Source: Streptomyces asiaticus
GTDB taxonomy: Bacteria; Actinomycetota; Actinomycetes; Streptomycetales; Streptomycetaceae
Assembly: GCF_018138715.1 (NCBI RefSeq)
Contig: NZ_JAGSHX010000001.1
Coordinates: 310,001-374,000 of the forward strand
DNA: 64,000 bases
Direction of reading: 5' to 3'
Shown here: positions 58,012 through 64,000 of the stretch, piece after piece
Position numbering within the stretch: position 1 is the stretch's first letter
Layout: each line of letters opens with the position of its first letter
Notes under the pieces: model-generated
Database searches by the model: none
Seen by the model: only the letters and a program-made list of their open reading frames with translations
What the model was told of the DNA's origin: nothing
Translations under genes and position numbers: made by a program

Positions 58012-58983
58012 TCAGTACGCGGTCGGCCAGCCGCCGGACCAGCTCAGCAGGTTGACGCCCAGCTTCGGGGTGCCGTTGTCCTGGCCGTCGTAGTAGTGGT
58101 AGACGAGCAGATCGCCGTCGACGTCGCTCATCACCGACTGCCCGCCGGGGCCGATGTAGCGGCCGTGGGACTCGAGGACCGGGGTGCCGCCGTTGTTCAT
58201 CATGTTCACCCCGCTCTTGTCGTAGTACGGACCGGTGGGGCTGGTGGCGCGGCCGACCTTGATCTTGTACGTGGAGCCGGTGCCCGCGCAGCAGGTGTCG
58301 TACGACGCGAACAGGTAGTAGTAGCCGTTGCGCTTGACGACCGACGGGCCCTCGATCGCCTTGGTGCCGGTGGGCCGGGAGGCGATGGCGTAGACCGTCC
58401 TGTCGCCCGTGTACTGCTTGCCGGTGGCCGGGTCCAGGCGGATCATCTTCAGCACCGACCACCATGAGCCGAACGACAGCCACCACGTTCCGTCGCCGTC
58501 GACGAAGAGGTTGGGGTCGATGGCGTTGTAGTCGCTGGAGCCGGTGGTGGAGTGCACGATGCCGCGGTCGGTCCAGGTCCCGGCCCTGCCGCTGGGGGAG
58601 GTGGCGAGGCCGATGGCGGAGTTGCTGGAGCCGAAGGACGAGACGGCGTAGTACATCAGATAGCCGCCACCCTGGTACGAGATGTCCGGCGCCCAGGGGT
58701 CGTTGTCGGCGGAGTACGTCCGCCACCAGGCGGGCGGGGTGGTGAAGGCGCTGCCCGAGCGGCTGAAGGCGATCCGGTCGGTGGAGGTGCGGGCCTCCAG
58801 ACCGCCGTGGGTGGAGTAGAGCAGATAGGTGCCGTCGGCGGCGCGGACCATCGACGGGTCGTGGACGACGGTGTCGCCCGTCACCCGGCCGGGGTTGGGG
58901 TACGCGGAGGCGCTGGTGGGGAGCAGGGCGAGGAGGAGTGCGGTGGGCAGCGGGAGCCATCTGGTGCCGCGGTGCGCTTTCAT
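58012..58983 (-). CDS. Secreted GH43 arabinan endo-1,5-alpha-L-arabinosidase-like enzyme
   Basis: The 323-aa protein has a Sec signal peptide (residues 1-27, ending PTSASA) and a five-bladed propeller of glycoside hydrolase family 43. Catalytic-site blocks are VVHDPSMVRA (general base Asp42), YNAIDPNLF (pKa-modulating Asp) and AIEGPSVVKR (general acid Glu). GGTPVLESHGRYIGPGGQS is typical of endo-arabinanases. It would cut alpha-1,5-arabinan outside the cell. GAGGAG lies 8 bp before the ATG. It is monocistronic. Confidence 0.9.
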   Translation of the reverse strand: MKAHRGTRWLPLPTALLLALLPTSASAYPNPGRVTGDTVVHDPSMVRAADGTYLLYSTHGGLEARTSTDRIAFSRSGSAFTTPPAWWRTYSADNDPWAPDISYQGGGYLMYYAVSSFGSSNSAIGLATSPSGRAGTWTDRGIVHSTTGSSDYNAIDPNLFVDGDGTWWLSFGSWWSVLKMIRLDPATGKQYTGDRTVYAIASRPTGTKAIEGPSVVKRNGYYYLFASYDTCCAGTGSTYKIKVGRATSPTGPYYDKSGVNMMNNGGTPVLESHGRYIGPGGQSVMSDVDGDLLVYHYYDGQDNGTPKLGVNLLSWSGGWPTAY

Positions 58984-59131
58984 GGCGGTTCTCCTCTCGT
59001 GGACCTGGGGTGGGCGCGCGTTCCGCGAGGGGAACTGACGGAGAGTCAATTCTAGTCGCGGGGCGCGCACATGGGCCCTGGGCCGGGGCCCAGGGCCCTT
59101 CCGCGCGAGGAAGCGCTTTCCGCCTTTCCGT

Positions 59132-59941
59132 CTATCGGTGTTCCTTCTCCCAGTCCGCCCTGGTGACCGGGGCGGGCCGGGGAAGCGGCCGGCCGTCCAG
59201 GTAGAGGTCGACCTTCTCGTTGTAGAACGCCACCAGCCCCGCGATGGGGGACACCTGGCGGGTCGGGAAGTCATAGGTCCAGGCGAGATCCGGGTGGGTG
59301 GCGGTGTCGGTCCGGACGGACCAGTAGCCGCTCGTCATGCCCTTGTACGGACAGCTGGTGACGGTCTGGGTGGGCTCCATGCGCGTCCAGTCCAGATACA
59401 CCCGGTCCAGGTAGTAGCGCGTCGGGAGCCCCGTCTCCAGCACCATCACCGAGCTCGGGGCGTCGGCGAGCACGGCGCCGTCCAGCTCGACGCGCACGGC
59501 ACGGCCGGACCTGAGCGCGTCGACGCGGGTGTACGGGCTCCTGGGGTGGACGAACACCTGCTCGTCCTCCTCGAACCAGGCGTCGATGGCCTCCCAGCGG
59601 AAGGTGACCTGGCCGACGATGCCGGAGGGCGCGTCCTCGCCCCATTCCCAGGCCGCGCCCGGGCGGGTGAGCGAGCCCATCCGGAGGCTCTGACGGCGCG
59701 CCCCGCCGACCTTCAGCGCCATGCTCCGGCCCTCGTCGACGAGCGCCCCCTCGACGATGTCGTCGCGGGGCACGCAGTACTGCGGATAGCCCGGCCAGAG
59801 CCACACATAGCGCGCCCGCACGGTGTCGAAGACGGGACGGCCGGCCACGAAGCCACGGATGCGGCGGGGTACGGGCTCCACATGCCCGACCGGAACGATC
59901 ATCGCGGGGTAGTCCGGTGTGTCCGGCGGGTACTCCGTCAT
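59132..59941 (-). CDS. DUF427 family protein with two DUF427 domains
   Basis: The 269-aa protein carries two copies of the DUF427 domain: residues ~25-115 (VAGRPVFDTVRARYVWLWP, YCVPRDDI) and ~155-255 (VLETGLPTRYYLDRVYLDW, SCPYKGMTSGYWSV, IAGLVAFYNEKVDLYLDG). DUF427 proteins are common in actinobacteria and fungi and have no agreed function. The ATG at 59941 overlaps the stop of an upstream small gene by 4 bp, so the two are coupled. Confidence 0.88.
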   Translation of the reverse strand: MTEYPPDTPDYPAMIVPVGHVEPVPRRIRGFVAGRPVFDTVRARYVWLWPGYPQYCVPRDDIVEGALVDEGRSMALKVGGARRQSLRMGSLTRPGAAWEWGEDAPSGIVGQVTFRWEAIDAWFEEDEQVFVHPRSPYTRVDALRSGRAVRVELDGAVLADAPSSVMVLETGLPTRYYLDRVYLDWTRMEPTQTVTSCPYKGMTSGYWSVRTDTATHPDLAWTYDFPTRQVSPIAGLVAFYNEKVDLYLDGRPLPRPAPVTRADWEKEHR

Positions 59942-60312
59942 GCCTCTTCCAGGGCCTCTCCGAACTCGCGCAGCGCCTTCCCGTGCTGGCTGTGGGCCAG
60001 TCCGTGCCCCACCGCTATGGCCGCCGCCACCGGCCAGTCGATGATCCCGACGGCGGCGATGACGCCGAGCCCGGCGAGGAAGCAGAGCTGCTCCTGCGAG
60101 GGCAGCTCCACCCGCCGCCCATCGAACTGGACGGTCACCGAATGGCGCGCGCACACGACCTCGGCCGCGGCGCGGGGGCCGCGCGTCCGCTTGGTGGCCG
60201 GAGCCGGCGCCCGGGAGGATGCGCTGGTGGGAGGGGCTGTCTTGGTCGCTCTGGCCATGGCTTCGATCCGTTCGTCGACCTTGACGGACATCCGCGCGAT
60301 GACATTTTCCAC
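59938..60312 (-). CDS. Hypothetical protein with one membrane segment
   Basis: The ~124-aa product has a basic Ala/Pro/Thr-rich N-terminal half, then a short cytosolic beta stretch (VQFDGRRVELPSQEQ), a hydrophobic helix (CFLAGLGVIAAVGIIDWPVAAAIAVGH, in parts) and a charged C-terminus. It was not assigned to a family. I chose GTG 60312 because GGAGG lies 10 bp upstream; an ATG at 60336 has no ribosome site. It is translationally coupled to the DUF427 gene. Confidence 0.6.
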   Translation of the reverse strand: MENVIARMSVKVDERIEAMARATKTAPPTSASSRAPAPATKRTRGPRAAAEVVCARHSVTVQFDGRRVELPSQEQLCFLAGLGVIAAVGIIDWPVAAAIAVGHGLAHSQHGKALREFGEALEEA

Positions 60313-60530
60313 TCTAATCCAACCTCCACGGCTCATGCCCGGTGGCAGCTACTTGCCATGATTTCGGCCGGTCCGGCGAGAAGGGAGCGGTTGCGTTCGC
60401 GGCTCCCTTGTGCGGTCAGAGCACCTCGCTCCGGTTGTGGCCAGGGGCTCGCCGAAGCGTCGGTGGCGGCCTTGGCTTCGAGCCGAATCGTGGCCGCCGG
60501 GCCACGGCTGACCGAGCGGAGGAAGTGACC

Positions 60531-60913
60531 ATGAGAGCGGGCTTACGGAAGGCGCGGGCAGGTGTGGTTGTCGCCACGGCGGCTCTGCTGGGGCTGGCGG
60601 GGACGGTGGACGCCCAGGCCCTCGAGACGGATCGGGCGCGTACCACGGCGACCGGGCCCCCAGCGCCGCCGCGGCCGTCGACTACGAGACGTGGAAGAGC
60701 GATGTCGACAAGGTGATCGACCAGGCGCTTCTCTACATCCAGCAGCGCATCCAGAACGGCGGGGGACAGAAGCAGGCGATCGTCCTCGACATCCAGCGGT
60801 CACTGGGTGACGTCCTCGGCGACCCGGCCGAGTACAAGACAGCGAAGCGGGCGGAGATCGAATCCCTCGGCTACACCATCATCGCCAACATCGGGAACAA
60901 TGAAAGTGATCTT
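60531..60913 (+). pseudogene. Decayed HAD-family (class IIIB) acid phosphatase
   Basis: GGAGG and ATG 60531 start a good signal peptide (MRAGLRKARAGVVVATAALL, then GLAGTVDAQA). After ~44 codons the frame shifts; the next frame gives VDYETWKSDVDKVIDQALLYI and QKQAIVLDI, where the DxDxT catalytic motif should follow. Instead the sequence jumps to YKTAKRAEIESLGYTIIANI, the C-terminal part of secreted HAD acid phosphatases. So a frameshift and an internal deletion of over 100 residues, including the active site, have destroyed the gene. Confidence 0.75.
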
Positions 60914-61514
60914 AAGAACGAACGGCGGAGTCTTCAGCGGAGAGATAGAACGCATGCTTATGGAGGCCGGCCGGCTCGTCAAGTCGGCCGCCGACCGCCA
61001 TCGCAGCGAGGAACGGCTCCTGACCGCGATGGATCCGGAGGAGGGTGTGGACGCCACCGAGCACCGGCAGCGGCATGCGCTCGACCCCGGCCGGAATGGA
61101 GATGAGGCTACGGAAGATCGGCACCATGCGGCCGATGAACACCGCCTTGGTGCCGTGCCTCTCGAACCATTGCCCCGTACGGTCCAGATCGGACGTCTTC
61201 ACCAGCGGCAGCTTCGCCCAGATGGCGTGCATGCGCCGACGGCCGACGAGCATGCCGATCCCGTACAGCACCAGCGCGCCCACCACCGAGCCGAGTGTGG
61301 TCCAGAACAGCGCCGAGGCCAGGCTGATCACACCCTGACCGGCCGCGAACCCGGTCAGGGGCAGGATCACCTCGCTGGGCAGCGGCGGGAAGAGGTTCTC
61401 CAGCGCGATGGCCAGACCGGCTCCCGGACCGCCCATCGCGTCCACGAGGTCCGCGGCCCAGCCGGCGATGCCGTCCGAGGGCTCCTGGGGCAGGGCCAGG
61501 GTCATCAAGTGCAT
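60912..61514 (-). CDS. DedA family membrane protein with aberrant C-terminus
   Basis: The 200-aa product begins as a DedA protein (VTT domain): ENLFPPLPSEVILPLTGF, FWTTLGSVVGALVLYGIGMLVG and the conserved GRMVPIFRSLISIPAGVERMPL. After about residue 148 the usual last membrane helices are replaced by an unrelated hydrophilic tail (GGVHTLLRIHRGQEPFLAAM and onward). The end coincides with the broken acid phosphatase on the other strand, so a deletion probably cut both genes. It may no longer be functional. Confidence 0.75.
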   Translation of the reverse strand: MHLMTLALPQEPSDGIAGWAADLVDAMGGPGAGLAIALENLFPPLPSEVILPLTGFAAGQGVISLASALFWTTLGSVVGALVLYGIGMLVGRRRMHAIWAKLPLVKTSDLDRTGQWFERHGTKAVFIGRMVPIFRSLISIPAGVERMPLPVLGGVHTLLRIHRGQEPFLAAMAVGGRLDEPAGLHKHAFYLSAEDSAVRS

Positions 61515-61776
61515 GCGTGGTCTCCAACATGGCGGTCCGGCGCCGGGGCGCCTCCCGCCCCGACGCCTGCCAATCTAGAAACCGCGGACCAGCGAGGACA
61601 TGAGGATTGCCGCCCGACCCGGTGGTGTTCTCCGCAGCGCTGACCCTGCGGGAAACCGCAGATCAGCCGGGTGCCGGGCCATCCAGGCACACACGGTCCG
61701 TGGTCGTTCGGCAGTCGCGCCGTGCGGCCGTGCCGTGTTGGGCTGCCGCCCGCCGTGGTGGCAGGAGTTGGCCACA

Positions 61777-61805
61777 TTGACTGTTTGCTATAGCAGAAGT
61801 ACTCT
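61777..61805 (+). promoter_or_regulatory. Leaderless promoter with FadR-type operator
   Basis: TTGACT (61777-61782) and TACTCT (61800-61805) are 17 bp apart. The predicted start site is at the ATG at 61813, so the transcript is probably leaderless; no Shine-Dalgarno is present. The palindrome TGCTATAGCA at 61786-61795 lies in the spacer and recurs before the MFS gene. Confidence 0.7.
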
Positions 61806-61812
61806 CCTCGGT

Positions 61813-62529
61813 ATGAGCGTTGACGCCCTGGGTTCCGTCGAGACCACGTCGCTGGCCGACCAGGCATACCGTCGGCTTCGGGACGCGATCCGCGGGGGTG
61901 TGCTGCGGCCGGGTGAGAAGATCACCGAACGCGATCTGGCCGCCCGCCTCGGGGTCAGCCCGACCCCGGTCCGGGAGGCGCTGCGGCAGCTGGTGCACGA
62001 GAAGGTCGTCGAAAGGGTGGGGCCGCGTGCCCTGCGGATCGCCGACCACTCCTCGGCGGCCCGCTCCGAGATCGTGGAGGCCGAGGTCCGCCTGTCCGCC
62101 CTCATGGCGCGCCTCGCCGCCCGCAACGCCACCGCGGAGCAGCTCACCGGCCTGGTTTCACTGCTCGCCAGGACCGACCAGATCGTCGCCGGGATCGAGA
62201 GGACTGTCGCCGGGCAGGGTGTGGAAGCCGATGTGAGCGACGGGCTCGCGGCCGTCTTCCGTGAGCTGCGCCTGTTTCACCGTCAGGTGGAGGCGTGCGC
62301 GGGCAACCCCGTCCTGGAGGGCCTGCTGGATCAGGCCCGGGCCTTCAGCGACGAGGAGCGGCTGGACCTGACGATGAGGCTCGCTCCCGAGCATGCCGAG
62401 GCGTTCCGCGCCCGCTATCACGAGCATCGCGAGTTGCTGGACGCTCTCCTCGAACGGGATGAGGACCGCGCCGAGGAGCTTGCCGCGCGGCATCACCGCG
62501 CCGCCCTCGCCCAGTTGTCCGGCGGCTGA
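61813..62529 (+). CDS. GntR family regulator, FadR subfamily
   Basis: The 238-aa protein has an N-terminal GntR winged helix (QAYRRLRDAIRGGVLRPGEKI, then ARLGVSPTPVREALRQLVHEKVVERV) and an all-helical FCD-type effector domain. Such regulators respond to organic acids, sugars or acyl compounds. Identical operators precede this gene and the following MFS gene, so it probably represses both. A hairpin terminator follows, separating the two transcripts. Confidence 0.9.
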   Translation: MSVDALGSVETTSLADQAYRRLRDAIRGGVLRPGEKITERDLAARLGVSPTPVREALRQLVHEKVVERVGPRALRIADHSSAARSEIVEAEVRLSALMARLAARNATAEQLTGLVSLLARTDQIVAGIERTVAGQGVEADVSDGLAAVFRELRLFHRQVEACAGNPVLEGLLDQARAFSDEERLDLTMRLAPEHAEAFRARYHEHRELLDALLERDEDRAEELAARHHRAALAQLSGG

Positions 62530-62548
62530 CCTTCGATCCGTCTGCCTC

Positions 62549-62571
62549 CTCGACGTACGGGACACGTCGAG
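62549..62571 (+). terminator. Terminator hairpin after the FadR-type gene
   Basis: A perfect 8-bp stem (62549-62556 with 62564-62571) encloses a 7-nt loop between the regulator stop and the MFS promoter. Confidence 0.65.
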
Positions 62572-62596
62572 CGGCGATCCTCTTTCACCTCCCGCT

Positions 62597-62606
62597 TGCT
62601 ATAGCA
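62597..62606. promoter_or_regulatory. Second TGCTATAGCA operator, before the MFS gene
   Basis: The palindrome, with the same upstream T-rich base (ttgctatagca), is identical to the site in the FadR-type promoter about 811 bp away. It sits 24 bp upstream of the MFS start, next to a CATATT-like -10 box and ahead of AGGAG. Confidence 0.75.
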
Positions 62607-62629
62607 TATTGCGTAGGAGTCACTACCCC

Positions 62630-63919
62630 ATGACGCTTGATTCCCCGCCCGCCTCCAACACGGCCATGACATCGTCCCGCCCGGCGGTGGGCGAGCACAT
62701 GAACCGCGGTGCGGTGCTCTGGGTGACCCTCGCGGTGTTCGCTCAGGAAGCGGTCTGGAACTTCTACGACGCCCAGGTCCCCGAGCAGTTGCGGCACTAC
62801 TTCTCCTCCGCGGGCGTGATCGGGCTGATCATGGGCCTGGACCACTCCTGGGGCATCGTCACCCAGCCGTCCGTCGGGTTCCTCTCCGACAAGCTCGCCC
62901 GCCGCCGCACCGGCCGGTGGCCGATCGTCCTGGTCGGCGCCGCGCTCGCCACCGTGCCGTTCGTTCTCATCCCCTGGGCGACAAACCTGCCGGCGCTGAT
63001 GGTGTGCGTGGTCGGCTTCGCCGCGGTCGCCAACGCCTTCAAGGGCGTCACCGAGACCTTGGTGACGGACTATGTCGCGCCGTCCGCCCGCGGCAAGGCT
63101 CAGGGCTTCATCAAGGCCGGTGTCAGCCTGACCATCGTCGTCTCTTCCGTGATCAGCCTCCTGGTCGTCGACCGGTCCCTTCATCTCGCCTTCGCGATCC
63201 CCCCGTTGCTGATGCTGATCGTGCTCGGGCTGTCCTGGGCCCTTCTCGGCCGCCGCCACACCGACGCACTCCTCCCCGACGAGGAGGAGGCCGAGGACGT
63301 GCGGGAGTTCGGCTCTCCGTGGGCGGTGCTGAGGGACGCGCTGCGTTCTCCGTCCAGCCCGACACTGCTGCTGATGATCGGCATCTTCTGTTTCGCCGGC
63401 ATGTGGTCGGCGCTGCGCTCGCTGATGACCCCCTACGGTACGCAGGTTCTCGGCCTGACCCGCGGTGCGGCCGGCGGCCTCGTTCTGCCGGGCGCGGTCG
63501 CGTTCCTGGTGTCGGTGCTGCCGATCGCCTACGCCTCCAACCGGCTCGGACAGCTGCGCGCGGTGCGCTACGGCGTCGTCCTGTTCATCGCCGGAGTCCT
63601 GGTCGGCTTCGCCGTCCCCACCACCCCGGGCACGGTCACCGCGATGGTGCTCTCCTCTCTCGGGTACGCGTCATTCGCGGTCAACGCGCTGGTCGCGCTG
63701 TGGAATCTCGCGCCGACGCGGAAGGTGCTGGGCACCTACACCGCCCTCTACACCATCGCCTCCGCGTCCGGCATGGCGCTGGGCCCGGCCATCCTCGGCA
63801 CCACGGTCGACCTGACCGGCTGGCGCTGCATGTTCCTCAACGCCGCCGTCGCCGCCGGCGTCACCTTCCTCGTCTTCACCCGCCTGGCTCGACGCGCCCC
63901 TGACCGCGTCACCGCCTGA
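62630..63919 (+). CDS. Major facilitator superfamily transporter
   Basis: The 429-aa protein has about 12 membrane helices with a central cytosolic loop (RRHTDALLPDEEEAEDVREF). Between helices 2 and 3 lies GFLSDKLARRRTGRWPIVLVG, which resembles the glycoside/sucrose-type MFS (GPH/SUT) loop. AGGAG lies 10 bp upstream of the ATG at 62630. It is the first gene after the shared FadR-type operator and probably imports the substrate of the gene(s) downstream. Confidence 0.85.
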   Translation: MTLDSPPASNTAMTSSRPAVGEHMNRGAVLWVTLAVFAQEAVWNFYDAQVPEQLRHYFSSAGVIGLIMGLDHSWGIVTQPSVGFLSDKLARRRTGRWPIVLVGAALATVPFVLIPWATNLPALMVCVVGFAAVANAFKGVTETLVTDYVAPSARGKAQGFIKAGVSLTIVVSSVISLLVVDRSLHLAFAIPPLLMLIVLGLSWALLGRRHTDALLPDEEEAEDVREFGSPWAVLRDALRSPSSPTLLLMIGIFCFAGMWSALRSLMTPYGTQVLGLTRGAAGGLVLPGAVAFLVSVLPIAYASNRLGQLRAVRYGVVLFIAGVLVGFAVPTTPGTVTAMVLSSLGYASFAVNALVALWNLAPTRKVLGTYTALYTIASASGMALGPAILGTTVDLTGWRCMFLNAAVAAGVTFLVFTRLARRAPDRVTA

Positions 63920-63954
63920 GGCCCCCTCCGGACGCGATGAAAGGCACCACCCTG

Positions 63955-64000
63955 ATGGAACTCCGTATCCTGGCCCCCACCGGCGCGCTCGGTGCCGGGT
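63955..64000 (+). CDS. Partial gene, N-terminus resembling AtuA/DUF1446-type proteins
   Basis: Only the first 15 codons are in the window: MELRILAPTGALGAG. The start ATG 63955 has AAAGG about 9 bp upstream; an in-frame ATG at 63937 is also possible. The opening RILxPTGxLGxG resembles AtuA-like (acyclic terpene utilisation, DUF1446) proteins, but this is too short to assign. It lies 35 bp after the MFS gene and is probably co-transcribed. Confidence 0.4.
   Translation, partial: MELRILAPTGALGAG

Noticed and set aside
1..64000. Prophage, transposon, tRNA or biosynthetic gene cluster (PKS/NRPS) signals
   Set aside because: No integrase, transposase, tRNA-like fold, terminal repeats or carrier-protein/ketosynthase motifs were seen on either strand.

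Overview
The window is very G+C-rich, with strong third-position G/C bias, many GTG starts, many 4-bp ATGA/GTGA gene overlaps and Streptomyces-type families (long-form GAPDH, double-length Lrp regulator, twin-arginine MBL protein, IclR/TetR/GntR-rich catabolic units). I read it as an accessory, probably arm-proximal, part of a Streptomyces chromosome. No rRNA, tRNA, CRISPR array, transposase or replication origin was found. Several genes are broken by deletions, which also fits an accessory region.

Layout, left to right. (1) 1-1818: end of a molybdenum hydroxylase operon, diverging from a TetR regulator across two 18-bp operators. (2) 1902-7094: two Gfo/Idh/MocA dehydrogenases, an SDR and a PhyH-type dioxygenase opposite a LacI regulator, a probable polyol/sugar-derivative catabolic unit. 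(3) 7252-9592: a DJ-1/PfpI protein, a small conserved protein and a secreted metallo-beta-lactamase-fold protein. (4) 9722-17063: a complete peptide-type ABC importer (SBP, two permeases, two ATPases) with a half-length TauE-like protein, opposite a 2-hydroxyacid dehydrogenase. (5) 17192-19668: SDR and HxlR regulator diverging over a shared inverted repeat, then a PLP-dependent desulfhydrase/deaminase. (6) 19707-20535: two genes that have both lost their 5' halves at one junction. (7) 20685-25137: GntR, ADP-ribosylglycohydrolase, NCS1 permease and PfkB kinase, a unit resembling Escherichia coli yegTUVW.

(8) 25203-31202: two TetR-controlled redox units (SDR, tautomerase and DJ-1; then PPOX-fold protein, PDR-type reductase and siderophore-interacting flavoprotein), each with a visible operator. 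(9) 31255-34987: asparagine synthetase and long-form GAPDH diverging from an A+T-richer stretch. (10) 34996-36151: two ROK-gene remnants in inverted orientation, then an IclR regulator.

(11) 36302-51974 is the most striking region: an aromatic/heteroaromatic meta-cleavage cluster. An eight-gene, almost fully overlapping operon encodes a carbazole-dioxygenase-like Rieske oxygenase, a 38-residue membrane peptide, an M20-fold protein lacking all five expected metal ligands, an MhpB-like extradiol dioxygenase, a C-C hydrolase, an IclR regulator and a split MaoC hydratase. Around it lie ferredoxin and ferredoxin reductase, an MDR reductase, a second split MaoC pair, a second C-C hydrolase, a double-domain CoA transferase, an acyl-CoA ligase and an atypical alpha/beta hydrolase. 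Shared inverted repeats in the promoter regions suggest one regulon. The pathway that fits is ring hydroxylation, extradiol cleavage, C-C hydrolysis, CoA activation, then hydration and reduction; the substrate cannot be read from sequence.

(12) 52150-63919: a Streptomyces-type intergenic repeat, an O-antigen-ligase-like membrane protein, an Lrp regulator with an amidohydrolase and AbgT transporter, a GH43 arabinanase, a DUF427 pair, a decayed acid phosphatase beside a truncated DedA gene, and a FadR-type regulator controlling an MFS transporter through identical TGCTATAGCA operators. A partial gene runs off the right edge.
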